Shown one piece after another: positions 24,144-32,803 of a stretch of 62,091 nt of DNA. Position 1 is the first letter of the stretch, and every line of letters starts with the position of its first letter. Origin of the DNA: DATKZM01 sp035527975 (GTDB taxonomy: Bacteria > Pseudomonadota > Alphaproteobacteria > JAPULJ01); NCBI GenBank assembly GCA_035527975.1, contig DATKZM010000012.1, positions 1-62,091 on the forward strand. The letters are read 5' to 3'. A model generated the notes under the pieces. The model saw only the letters and a list, made by a program, of their open reading frames with translations, had not been told where the DNA came from and did no database searches. A program made the position numbers and the translations under genes.

Positions 24144-27100
24144 CTAAACCTCGGCCACCTGGGCGATGCCGTGGATTGCCTTGATCGCCGCGCGTGTCGC
24201 GGGTGACAGGGCGAAGGCGCCCGGCAGGGCGATCTCGACCTCGTCCTCATCGGCATCGACGATCAGGCGCAAGCGGCCCTTCCCTTTCGACTGGCGCTCG
24301 ATCAGGCTCATCAGCGGCGCGAGCGCCCTGTCGTCCTCCAGGTAGATACGGAAGCCCGAGGTGGTGCCGGCCAACGCATCGTCGAGGCGCTGGATCCGCT
24401 CGGCGGTAATCCGCAGGGTCTGCTCGTCGGAGCGAACCTCCGCCGTCACCAGCACCGGCGCGCCGGCCTCCATCGATTGGTCCAGCATTTCGCGCGATAG
24501 ATTAAGAACTTCCGAGAATGCAGTGATTTCATACGCACCACTGCGATCGGAAAGATGGACAAAGGCCATCCGCCCGCCCCGGCTCGTGGTGCGTTCCTTG
24601 CGGCCGATCACCGCGCCGGCGAGGCGAAGCGTGCGGCTCTCGCCCGATTTGACGTGATCGCCCAATGTGGCGCTGGCGACGACGCCCAGGCGCTCCAGCC
24701 CCGTCTCGTAGGCCTCCAGCGGATGCGAGGAGAGATAAAAGCCGATCGCCTCGAATTCGTGCTTGAGGCGGTCGGCCTGCAGCCATTCGGGTGTCTCGGG
24801 CAATACAACCGCGGGCGCGTCGCTGGTGTCGGCGCCGCCGAAGAGATTGCTCTGGGCGCTCGAGCGTTCGTTGGCCGCGGCGCTGACGTGACGAAGGATG
24901 CGCTCGATGCCGTCGTAAACCCGTTTGCGGTTGGGCTCCAGCGTGTCGAAGGCGCCGGCGGAGACCAGGCTCTCCATCTGGCGCTTGTTGAGGATGCCGG
25001 TGTCGAGCCGGGCTGCAAAATCTCCTATCGACGCAAACGGCCCACCCGCTTCGCGCTCGGCAGCGAGATCGGCCATTGCCTGATGGCCGACATTCTTCAG
25101 CGCCGCAAGCGCATAGCGGATCGCGCTGCTGCCGTCCGCCAGCGTCTCGACCGTGAAGGTCGGCCCCGAGGCATTGACGTCGGGCGGCAGCAGCTTGATC
25201 GTGAGGCGGTCGAGCTCGCGGCGGAAACCGTTCAGCTTGTCGATGGAGCCCAGATCGAGCGTCATCGAGGCGGCCAGGAACTCCACCGGGTAATTGGCCT
25301 TCAAATAGGCCGTCTGATAGGCGACCAGCGCATAGGCGGCGGCGTGCGACTTGTTGAAGCCGTAGCCGGCGAACGCCGCCATCTGGTCGAAGACCCGGCC
25401 CGCAAGCGCCGCGCCAACCTCGCTGTGGGTCTTGGCGCCGTCGACGAAGGTGGCGCGCTGGGCGTCCATCTCGGCCTTGATCTTCTTGCCCATGGCGCGG
25501 CGCAGGAGGTCGGCCCCGCCGAGCGTATAACCGGCCAGGTCGCGCGCCATCTGCTGGACCTGCTCCTGGTAGATCGGAATGCCGAAGGTCTCCTTCAGCA
25601 CCGGTGCCAGGTCATCGTGCAGATAGGCGACTTTCTCCTGCCCGTGCTTGCGCTTGATGTAGCTGGGAATGTTCTCCATCGGCCCCGGCCGGTAGAGCGC
25701 GACGACGGCGATGATGTCCTCGAAACGATCGGGCTTCAGCTTGCGCAGCACGTCGCGCATGCCTGCACTTTCCAATTGGAACACGCCGGTCGTCTCGGCT
25801 CGGCCCATCATCTCATAGCTTTTGGCGTCATCGAGGGGGATGGCTTCGAGGTCGATTGCCTCGCCGCGCGCCCGGATCAACGCGACCGCCTGGGCCAGTA
25901 CGGTCAGGGTCTTGAGGCCAAGGAAATCGAACTTCACCAGCCCCGCCATCTCGACCCATTTCATGTTGAATTGGGTCACCGGCATCGAGGAGCGCGGGTC
26001 GCGGTAAAGCGGCGCCAGCTCGTCGAGCGGCCGGTCGCCGATCACCACGCCCGCGGCATGAGTCGAGGCGTGCCGGTAGAGCCCCTCGAGCTTGAGGCCG
26101 ATATCGATGAGGCGGCCGATCTCGAGGTCTTCATGTTGTTGTCTTTGCAGATCGGGTTCGCCGTCGATGGCCTGCTGCAGCGTGACCGGGGCGGCCGGGT
26201 TGTTGGGCACCAGCTTGCAGATGCGGTCGACCTGGCCCCAGGGCAGGCCCATGACGCGGCCGACGTCGCGCAGCACTGCGCGGGCCTGCAGCTTGCCGAA
26301 GGTGATGATCTGGGCGACCCGGTCGTGTCCGTATTTGTCCTGGACATAGGCGATCACCTCGTCGCGCCGGTCCTGGCAGAAGTCGATGTCGAAATCCGGC
26401 ATCGACACGCGCTCGGGGTTGAGAAACCGCTCGAAAAGCAAGCCCCAGCGCAGGGGATCAAGGCCGGTGATGGTGAGCGCCCAGGCGACGACCGAGCCGG
26501 CGCCCGAGCCACGGCCTGGCCCAACGGGAATGCCGTGCGCATTCGCCCACTGGATGAAATCGGCGACGATGAGGAAGTAGCCCGGAAAGCCCATATCGGC
26601 AATCATGCCGAGCTCGAACTCCAGGCGTTCGCGATACGGCCTGGCGGCGGCCTCGCGGGCCTCGTCGTCCATGCCCTCTTCGAACACAGCAGATTGCAGG
26701 CGCTTTTCCAGCCCCTCCCTGGCCTGGGCAGCGAGTTCGTCGGCCTCGCTGAGCCCGCTCTCGGTGGTGAAGGTGGGCAGGATCGGCGCGCGCGGCTCTG
26801 GCATTACGGCGCAGCGCCGGGCGATCACCAGCGTGTTGGCGATCGCCTCAGGCAGATCGGCGAAGAGCGCCTTCATTTCCGCGGCCGACTTGAACCTGTG
26901 TTCAGGGGTCAGGCGGCGGCGCTCCTGTTCGGCGATGGTGCGGCCTTCGGCGATGCAGAGCAGCGCGTCATGGGCCTCGTACATCGAGGCATCGGCGAAG
27001 AAGGCCTCGTTGGTGGCGACCAGCGGCAGGTTCTGGGCGTAGGCGATATCGATCAGCCCCGCTTCGATCGCGGTCTCCGCCGGCATATTGTGGCGCATCA

Positions 27101-27674
27101 GCTCGACATAGAGCCGGCCGTCGAAGATTTCCGCGAGCTCTTTCGCCATTGCCGCGGCCGCCTCGGCTTTACCTTCGAGCAGCAGGCGGCCAACCGGACC
27201 GGCCGGGCCGCCGGTGAGCGCGATCAGTCCGTCGTTGTGCGCCCGCAGATCGTCAAGCGCGACTTGAGGTTTTTCGCCGGGGTCGCCCTCCAGAAATGCC
27301 TTGGAAACCAGTTTCAGAAGATGGCGATAGCCGGCCTCGGTCTGCGCCAGCAGGACGATCTGGTCGGGCGCCGCTGCGGGCTTATGGACGTTGCCATTGC
27401 CGTTTCGATATCCCGACGCGCCGCCGTTCGCTCGCTCGCCGGACGCAGCGCCGCGCGCGACGCCGATCTGGCAGCCGATAATCGGCTGCACGCCGGCCTT
27501 GGCGCAGGCTTGCGCGAATTCCAGCGCGCCGAAGAGATTGCCGGTATCGGTGATCGCCACCGCGGGCATGTCGCCGGCGCGGCATTCGGTAACGATATCC
27601 GGGATCTTGAGCGCGCCCTCGGACAGTGAGTAGGCCGAGTGAACGCGAAGATGGACGAAATCGGCGTGGGGCAT
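24144..27674 (-). CDS. dnaE: DNA polymerase III alpha subunit
   Basis: Replicative polymerase. The 1176-residue protein has an N-terminal PHP domain (FVHLRVHSAYSLSEGALK), the polymerase core with catalytic aspartates in MPDFDIDFCQDRR, the beta-clamp/helix-hairpin-helix region and a C-terminal OB-fold (about 1000-1090). It is the DnaE1 type, not PolC or ImuC-type DnaE2. ATG 27674 places the PHP motif at the N-terminus; a GTG at 27695 with a run of G just upstream is an alternative. Normally neighbours lolD upstream and rpsB downstream in this phylum; here each gap holds two extra genes. Confidence 0.97.
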   Translation of the reverse strand: MPHADFVHLRVHSAYSLSEGALKIPDIVTECRAGDMPAVAITDTGNLFGALEFAQACAKAGVQPIIGCQIGVARGAASGERANGGASGYRNGNGNVHKPAAAPDQIVLLAQTEAGYRHLLKLVSKAFLEGDPGEKPQVALDDLRAHNDGLIALTGGPAGPVGRLLLEGKAEAAAAMAKELAEIFDGRLYVELMRHNMPAETAIEAGLIDIAYAQNLPLVATNEAFFADASMYEAHDALLCIAEGRTIAEQERRRLTPEHRFKSAAEMKALFADLPEAIANTLVIARRCAVMPEPRAPILPTFTTESGLSEADELAAQAREGLEKRLQSAVFEEGMDDEAREAAARPYRERLEFELGMIADMGFPGYFLIVADFIQWANAHGIPVGPGRGSGAGSVVAWALTITGLDPLRWGLLFERFLNPERVSMPDFDIDFCQDRRDEVIAYVQDKYGHDRVAQIITFGKLQARAVLRDVGRVMGLPWGQVDRICKLVPNNPAAPVTLQQAIDGEPDLQRQQHEDLEIGRLIDIGLKLEGLYRHASTHAAGVVIGDRPLDELAPLYRDPRSSMPVTQFNMKWVEMAGLVKFDFLGLKTLTVLAQAVALIRARGEAIDLEAIPLDDAKSYEMMGRAETTGVFQLESAGMRDVLRKLKPDRFEDIIAVVALYRPGPMENIPSYIKRKHGQEKVAYLHDDLAPVLKETFGIPIYQEQVQQMARDLAGYTLGGADLLRRAMGKKIKAEMDAQRATFVDGAKTHSEVGAALAGRVFDQMAAFAGYGFNKSHAAAYALVAYQTAYLKANYPVEFLAASMTLDLGSIDKLNGFRRELDRLTIKLLPPDVNASGPTFTVETLADGSSAIRYALAALKNVGHQAMADLAAEREAGGPFASIGDFAARLDTGILNKRQMESLVSAGAFDTLEPNRKRVYDGIERILRHVSAAANERSSAQSNLFGGADTSDAPAVVLPETPEWLQADRLKHEFEAIGFYLSSHPLEAYETGLERLGVVASATLGDHVKSGESRTLRLAGAVIGRKERTTSRGGRMAFVHLSDRSGAYEITAFSEVLNLSREMLDQSMEAGAPVLVTAEVRSDEQTLRITAERIQRLDDALAGTTSGFRIYLEDDRALAPLMSLIERQSKGKGRLRLIVDADEDEVEIALPGAFALSPATRAAIKAIHGIAQVAEV

Positions 27675-27717
27675 GTTTGCAAGGCTCTGTGTCACGGCGC
27701 CCCCCAGTAATCCTACA

Positions 27718-27732
27718 ACATGCAATGCATGT
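27718..27732. promoter_or_regulatory. 15-bp palindrome upstream of dnaE
   Basis: ACATGCA and TGCATGT flank a single A, 44 bases upstream of the dnaE start and between divergent genes. It may be an operator or chance; no regulator can be named. Confidence 0.2.
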
Positions 27733-27903
27733 CACTATGGCCAGCCCAAAATCTTGTGGATAAGTGGTGACAATATATGGGCGGCCAGGCGGCCCCGCAT
27801 TTTGAATCCCTTTTGACCTGATCTGGCGCCCGGATTAGGCTCGCCCACTACGCATCGACAAGACACATCGACAAGACACATCAGCAAGACGGGATACCGA
27901 GCG

Positions 27904-28530
27904 ATGGCGGATGGCGATCACGCGGTCAGGGACGAGGCGGCGCTGCGGGCGCGCTACCGCGATGTCTCCGAGCTGGCGAAGAAGAAGGTGGTGACGCGGC
28001 TCGACAAGCATTGCCGCGCCTTCATTGCGATTTCGCCGTTTCTCTGCATTGGCACCACGGCGGCGGACGGCAAGACCGATGTCAGCCCGCGCGGCGATCC
28101 GCCCGGATTCGTGCAAGTGCTCGACGATGAGACGTTGCTGATCCCCGACCGTTCGGGCAACAACCGGTTGGATACGTTTTCCAACATCATCGCCACCGGC
28201 TCTGTCGGGCTGATCTTCTTCGTGCCGGGCATGGAGGAGACGCTGCGTATCGACGGCAAGGCCGAGATCGTGGCGGAACACCCTGCCCTGCAGGACTGTG
28301 CAATAAACGGCAGCGTGCCGGAGACCGGAATTCTGGTGCGCATCGACCATGCGCATCTTCACTGCGCCAAGGCGCTGAAGCGCGCAAAGCTGTGGGACGT
28401 TGGCGCGCAGATCGATCGCAAGAGCTTTCCGACATTGGGAAAAATGATCACCGATCAGATCACCGAGCTGGAGCTAACGGCCGACGAAGCCGATACGCGC
28501 ATCGATCGGGGCTACGGAAAGCTCTACTAG
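27904..28530 (+). CDS. pyridoxamine 5'-phosphate oxidase-family FMN-binding protein
   Basis: A 208-residue split-barrel flavoprotein of the MSMEG_1061-like group. The FMN-binding core reads FLCIGTTAADGKTDVSPRGD, with DRSGNNRLDTFSNIIATG and GLIFFVPGMEETLRIDGKA in the expected places. Members of this superfamily reduce or oxidise small substrates with FMN or F420; this one's substrate is unknown. It lies 76 bases upstream of the UbiD-type gene on the same strand, so the two may be co-expressed. Confidence 0.85.
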   Translation: MADGDHAVRDEAALRARYRDVSELAKKKVVTRLDKHCRAFIAISPFLCIGTTAADGKTDVSPRGDPPGFVQVLDDETLLIPDRSGNNRLDTFSNIIATGSVGLIFFVPGMEETLRIDGKAEIVAEHPALQDCAINGSVPETGILVRIDHAHLHCAKALKRAKLWDVGAQIDRKSFPTLGKMITDQITELELTADEADTRIDRGYGKLY

Positions 28531-28606
28531 GTCTTCTACTAGTAGAAATCACACGGCAAAAACGGCCCGCGACCAATCCCGCGAGCCGGCCATCGGGGGG
28601 AAACGC

Positions 28607-30010
28607 ATGCCGGACCAATCCATTCGCACTTTATTGGGTAATCTCGAGCAGCAGGGCGAGATGATCCGTTTCGACAAGCAGGTCGACCCGCTGACCAACA
28701 TGGCGGCGGTCGAGTGGAAGGCTTACAACGCGCTCGGCAAGTCGAGCCTGTTCACAAATATTGCCGGGCACGATGGCTGGCAGGCCTGCAGCCAGATCCT
28801 GGCCGACCGCAAGAAATGGTCGATCGGCCTCGGCATCGATGAGGACGAACTGCTGGCCGAGATGGGCCGGCGCGTCAACCAGCACATCGCCAGCGTCGAG
28901 GTCGGCAAAGACCAGGCGCCGGTCAGGGAGCTGATCTTCAAGGACGGCGAGGTCGATCTGGGCGACATCCCGGCGATGATCACCTCCGACAAGGACGGCG
29001 GGCGCTATCTCGCCGCGGGCATGGTCTTCGTGAAGGATCCGGAGACCGGTATCGCCAACGTCTCCGTCCACCGCATGCAGATCACCGGCAAGGACAAGAC
29101 CGGCCTCCTCATGCTGCCGCGCCATGCACGGCGCATCTACGACAAATACTGCGCCCGCGGCGAGGCCATGCCCGCGGCGGTCGCGATCGGCGCCCATCCG
29201 GCGATCTGGTATGGTTCGGCCTTCACCACCGAGTTTGGCATCGACGAGATGTCGGTTGCCGGCGGCCTGTTGGGCGAGCCTGTGCGCATGGTGCAATGCG
29301 AGACCATCGACGCACGGGTCCCGGCCGAGGCCGAGATCGTGCTGGAAGGCGAGATCCTGCCCAATCACAGTGAGCCCGAGGGCCCCTTCGGCGAGGTGCC
29401 CGGCACCTATGCCGAGCGCGGCGAGTCGGAAGTCTTCAAGGTGACATGCATCACCCGCCGCAAGAAACCGATCTACTACGCCATCCATTGCGGCTTTCCG
29501 GTGACCGATACCCAGGCGACGACCGGGCTCGGCATCGAGATCGCCACCCGCGAGCACATCAAGAACGTCGAGGGCGGGCTCGACCTGCTCGATGTGCGCA
29601 GCGTGCGCGAGGCCGGGTTGTTGGCCATCGTGATCAAGCTCCGCCCGCGCTTTGAGGGTCAGGCCAAGACCGCGCTCATGGCGGCGCTATCGGGGCCTTA
29701 TCTGCACCCCAAGCTCGCCATTGCGGTGGATGACGATATCGACGCCTCCGATATGCGCCAGATCATGTGGTCGATGACCACACGCGTCCACGCCGAGCGC
29801 GACGTGGTGATGATCCCCAATACGCGCGTCTTCCCGCTCGACAATGTCTCGCCGATCGCCGAAGGCCAGAACAGCTTTCACCGGGTCGGCACCAAATGGC
29901 TGATCGACGCCACCAAGCCGGCGCTGTCCCAGCCCGAGCAGCGCGCCCGCTTCGAGCGCGCCATGCCGAAGAACTTCGACGACGTGAATTTGGAGGATTT
30001 CCTGCCCTAG
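28607..30010 (+). CDS. UbiD-family prenyl-FMN-dependent (de)carboxylase
   Basis: A 467-residue UbiD-fold enzyme. Motifs include NVSVHRMQI in the prFMN-binding domain and HSEPEGPFGEVPGTY, which holds the acidic residues of the catalytic Glu-Arg-Glu network. UbiD enzymes remove or add carboxyl groups on unsaturated or aromatic acids using the prenylated flavin made by UbiX. No ubiX lies in the window. Length is slightly below E. coli UbiD (about 497). Whether it acts in ubiquinone synthesis or on another aromatic or acrylic acid cannot be told. A hairpin terminator follows. Confidence 0.88.
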   Translation: MPDQSIRTLLGNLEQQGEMIRFDKQVDPLTNMAAVEWKAYNALGKSSLFTNIAGHDGWQACSQILADRKKWSIGLGIDEDELLAEMGRRVNQHIASVEVGKDQAPVRELIFKDGEVDLGDIPAMITSDKDGGRYLAAGMVFVKDPETGIANVSVHRMQITGKDKTGLLMLPRHARRIYDKYCARGEAMPAAVAIGAHPAIWYGSAFTTEFGIDEMSVAGGLLGEPVRMVQCETIDARVPAEAEIVLEGEILPNHSEPEGPFGEVPGTYAERGESEVFKVTCITRRKKPIYYAIHCGFPVTDTQATTGLGIEIATREHIKNVEGGLDLLDVRSVREAGLLAIVIKLRPRFEGQAKTALMAALSGPYLHPKLAIAVDDDIDASDMRQIMWSMTTRVHAERDVVMIPNTRVFPLDNVSPIAEGQNSFHRVGTKWLIDATKPALSQPEQRARFERAMPKNFDDVNLEDFLP

Positions 30011-30019
30011 ATCGAGATC

Positions 30020-30044
30020 GTCTCAGATCGTTGCGATCTGAGAC
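30020..30044. terminator. hairpin after the UbiD gene
   Basis: A perfect 11-bp inverted repeat (GTCTCAGATCG / CGATCTGAGAC, loop TTG) begins 9 bases after the UbiD stop and sits between convergent genes. No U-run follows on either strand, so it may act as an mRNA 3' barrier rather than a strict intrinsic terminator. Confidence 0.5.
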
Positions 30045-30134
30045 GTGAATCTTGATCGATCACATATGTTTAGTGCACGATTCACGCGTCACACCAGATC
30101 ACTGTGACGCGATCCTGCTCACGCAGGACGTTGT

Positions 30135-30860
30135 CTACCGCTGCACAACCACCCCGTTCTCGAGCGTCAGGATGCGGTCCATGCGGCCGGCCAGTTCCAG
30201 ATTGTGGGTGGCGACGAGGGCGCCGATGCCGGCAACTTGGATCAGCTTGCGGAGCTGGGCGAAGACGTTGTCGGCGGTGTCGTGATCGAGATTGCCCGTG
30301 GGTTCGTCGGCGAGCAGCAGTTTCGGCGCATTCGCCACCGCGCGGGCGATCGCCACGCGCTGCTGTTCGCCGCCCGAAAGCCGCGCCGGCCGGTGGCTGG
30401 TGCGCCCGGAAAGGCCCAGCGCGCCTAGGAGCTCGAGCGCGCGGTTGCGGGCGTTCCGCTTGGTGTGACCGGCGATCATCTGCGGCACGATGACGTTTTC
30501 GAGCGCGGAAAACTCGGGCAACAGATGGTGATACTGGTAGATGAAGCCGAGCGCGTTGCGGCGCACGCGGGTGCGCTCGTCATCGCCGAGGCGCCCGCAG
30601 TCGCGGCCGTCGATGATGACGTGGCCGGTATCCGGCCGCTCGAGCAATCCTGCGATCTGCAGCAGCGTCGACTTGCCCGATCCCGACTGGCCGACCAGCG
30701 CCACCATCTCGCCCTTGTTGACGGCAAGGCTGACCCCGCGCAGCACCTCCAGCCGGGCGCCGCCCTGAAGGAAGGCGCGCTCCACCGCCCGCAGCGCCAG
30801 AACGCGGGCGCCGGTGCCGCTCATCGGCTCCAGCAGCGAGGCTTGCTCAGGATCATTCAT
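30135..30860 (-). CDS. lolD: lipoprotein-releasing ABC transporter ATP-binding protein
   Basis: Powers extraction of lipoproteins from the inner membrane for delivery to LolA. The 241-residue ATPase has Walker A (VGQSGSGKSTLLQIAG), Q-loop region with FIYQYHHLLPEFSALENV, signature LSGGEQQRVAIARAVAN, Walker B LLLADEPTGNLD and switch ATHNLEL. Starts at 30860 (ATG), 30866 (ATG) or 30869 (GTG) are all open and lie inside a tandem repeat at the lolC/E junction, so the true start is uncertain. It pairs with the permease just upstream. Confidence 0.95.
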   Translation of the reverse strand: MNDPEQASLLEPMSGTGARVLALRAVERAFLQGGARLEVLRGVSLAVNKGEMVALVGQSGSGKSTLLQIAGLLERPDTGHVIIDGRDCGRLGDDERTRVRRNALGFIYQYHHLLPEFSALENVIVPQMIAGHTKRNARNRALELLGALGLSGRTSHRPARLSGGEQQRVAIARAVANAPKLLLADEPTGNLDHDTADNVFAQLRKLIQVAGIGALVATHNLELAGRMDRILTLENGVVVQR

Positions 30861-30901
30861 GAGCATCACTCATAGGCATCATTCATAAGGCATCATTCAT
30901 A
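30851..30901. repeat. tandem 14-bp repeat at the lolC/E-lolD junction
   Basis: Two perfect consecutive copies of AGGCATCATTCATA (30874-30887 and 30888-30901), plus two degenerate copies leftward (GAGCATCACTCAT, GATCATTCAT). On the coding strand each unit contains an overlapping ATGA start/stop. The array covers the permease stop and the possible lolD starts. Confidence 0.9.
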
Positions 30902-32140
30902 GCGCAGCGCCTCGACCGGATCGAGCCGCGCGGCCCGCCAGGAGGGATAGATCGTCGCCAGGAAGGAAAGCGCCAGCGCCATGCCGACGACCTGGGCGAC
31001 CTCGACCGGATCGACGATCGCCGGCAGTTGCGAGAGGAAGTAGATTTCGGCCGAGAAGAGGTCGCGTTTCAACAACGCCTCCAGCCCGCGCTTGATGTCG
31101 TCGATCCGCCAGCAAAACAGCAGCCCCAAGCCAAGTCCCGTCAGCGTGCCGGTCACGCCGATGGCAGCGCCCGTCATGAAGAAGACGCGCATGATCGCCC
31201 CCCGCGTCGCGCCCATCGTGCGCAGGATTGCGATGTCGCGGCCTTTATCTTTTACCAGCATGATCAGGCTGGAGATGATGTTGAAGGCAGCCACCAGAAT
31301 GATCAGCGCGAGGATCAGGAACATGACGTTGCGCTCGACCTGCAGCGCATTGAAGAAGCTGGCATTGGTGCGCTGCCATTCGACGAGGTAGACGCCCTTG
31401 ATGCGTTTCATGCGCAAGGCCCGGGCGATCGGGAAGGCGTTGTCGGGTTTGTCGATCATCACCTCGATCTTGGAGACCGCTCCTGGCAGGCGGAAAAATG
31501 TCTGCGCGGCCTCCAGCGGCATGTAGATAAAGCTCGAATCGTATTGATGCATGCCGACATTGAAGGTCGCAACCAAGGTATAGGTCTTGATGCGCGGAAC
31601 CGTGCCGAAGGCGGTGACATTGCCTTGCGGCGAGATCAGCGTCACCCCCTCGCCCACCTTGACGCGCAGCGTTGCGGCCAACTTGTCGCCCAGGATCACC
31701 GCATCGCCGCCCTTGAAGTCGGCAAGCTTGCCGCGCTTGATGTTGTTCGCGAGCAGTTTGCGCTTGGCGAAGTCGGCCGGCCGCACGCCGCGCACCAGGG
31801 CCCCCGAGGCGCGCTCCCCCTTCGTTGCCATCACCTGGGCCTCGACTTGCGGGGTAACGAGGCGCACGCCCTTGGCCGCCGCGACTTGGCGCGCTACCGC
31901 ATCGAAATCGGTGATCCTGCCACTGGCGCCGATGACGGCGATGTGGCCGTTGAGGCCGAGCACGCGGCTCAGAAGCTCGTGGCGGAAACCGTTCATTACC
32001 GACATGACGATGATCAGCGTCGCCACGCCGAGCGCAATGCCGAGCAGCGAGAAGACCGCGATCACCGAGATGAAGCCCTCCTGGCGGCGCGCCCGCAGGT
32101 AGCGCTTGGCGACCATGCGCTCGAAGGGCGAGAAGATCAT
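30893..32140 (-). CDS. lolC: lipoprotein-releasing ABC transporter permease, LolC/LolE family
   Basis: Inner-membrane permease that hands lipoproteins to the periplasmic carrier. The 415-residue protein has one N-terminal membrane helix (ISVIAVFSLLGIALGVATL), a large periplasmic domain (about 50-265) and three C-terminal helices, as in LolC/E. Alphaproteobacteria usually encode one such permease that serves as a homodimer; calling it LolC rather than LolE is by convention. Its ATG overlaps the DJ-1 gene stop upstream (ATGA). Downstream, lolD follows across a short tandem repeat. Confidence 0.94.
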   Translation of the reverse strand: MIFSPFERMVAKRYLRARRQEGFISVIAVFSLLGIALGVATLIIVMSVMNGFRHELLSRVLGLNGHIAVIGASGRITDFDAVARQVAAAKGVRLVTPQVEAQVMATKGERASGALVRGVRPADFAKRKLLANNIKRGKLADFKGGDAVILGDKLAATLRVKVGEGVTLISPQGNVTAFGTVPRIKTYTLVATFNVGMHQYDSSFIYMPLEAAQTFFRLPGAVSKIEVMIDKPDNAFPIARALRMKRIKGVYLVEWQRTNASFFNALQVERNVMFLILALIILVAAFNIISSLIMLVKDKGRDIAILRTMGATRGAIMRVFFMTGAAIGVTGTLTGLGLGLLFCWRIDDIKRGLEALLKRDLFSAEIYFLSQLPAIVDPVEVAQVVGMALALSFLATIYPSWRAARLDPVEALRYE

Positions 32141-32772
32141 CCGGCGCTGATAAACTCGAGGGCGAGCTTCCTGATCGCGGGCGAGACCTTGCTCACCGCG
32201 CCGGCATCGAAGGGTGGCTCGGGATCGTATTCGATCATCAGTTGGATCGCCTGGGCGACGTCATCGCCGGCGATCTTGGCCGCCAGGGTGAGCCCCATAT
32301 CGATGCCCGACGAAACACCGGCGGCAGTGATGATCTTGCCATTTTCGACCACCCGCCGGTCGGTGGGCACCGCGCCCAGTTTTTCCAGCATGTCCATGGC
32401 GGCCCAATGCGTAGTTGCCGGCACGCCATCAAGCAGCCCGGCCGCGGCCAGGAGAAGCGAGCCGGTGCAGACCGACGTCGTCCAGCGCGTGGTGGCGTGG
32501 ATATCCCTGATCCAACTGGTCAACGCGGCGTCGTTTACAAGCGCCCGCGTGCCCGTGCCGCCGGGCACGATCAGCACGTCGGCGGCCGCAACCTCGCCGA
32601 GCGCATAATCTGCGACGAGCCCGACGCTGCGCGCGCCTTTGCCGGCGCGCACCGGGCCTTTTTGCAGTCCGACGATCTTGAGCGCGGCGCCTGGCAGCAA
32701 CGCCACGACCTCCATCGGGCCGATCGCATCGAGCGCGGTCATGTCGTCGAACACGAATATGGCGATATCCAA
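32137..32772 (-). CDS. DJ-1/PfpI-family protein, isonitrile hydratase-like
   Basis: A 211-residue DJ-1/PfpI-fold protein without an AraC DNA-binding domain. The nucleophile elbow is VCTGSLLLAAAGLL with Cys102; Asp15 in MTALDAIGPMEV matches the acidic residue used by isonitrile hydratases; ATTHWAAMD follows. Isonitrile hydratases turn isonitriles into N-substituted formamides, but the fold also covers glyoxalase III and chaperone-like members, so substrate is open. It sits between proS and the lol permease, normally adjacent, and overlaps the permease start by 4 bases. Confidence 0.82.
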   Translation of the reverse strand: MDIAIFVFDDMTALDAIGPMEVVALLPGAALKIVGLQKGPVRAGKGARSVGLVADYALGEVAAADVLIVPGGTGTRALVNDAALTSWIRDIHATTRWTTSVCTGSLLLAAAGLLDGVPATTHWAAMDMLEKLGAVPTDRRVVENGKIITAAGVSSGIDMGLTLAAKIAGDDVAQAIQLMIEYDPEPPFDAGAVSKVSPAIRKLALEFISAG

Positions 32773-32803
32773 GGCGTGGTCCCTCGTATCGTCCGTTCGC
32801 CGC

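Noticed and set aside
24555..27629. 1024-codon open frame on the plus strand opposite dnaE
   Set aside because: It is the antisense shadow of dnaE in GC-rich DNA; the dnaE product has every domain and motif, whereas the antisense translation matches no family and has shadow-like composition.
31028..32608. 526-codon plus-strand frame opposite the lol permease
   Set aside because: Antisense shadow, rich in His, Asp, Arg and Gln with no fold-like pattern, fully covered by the permease and DJ-1 genes.
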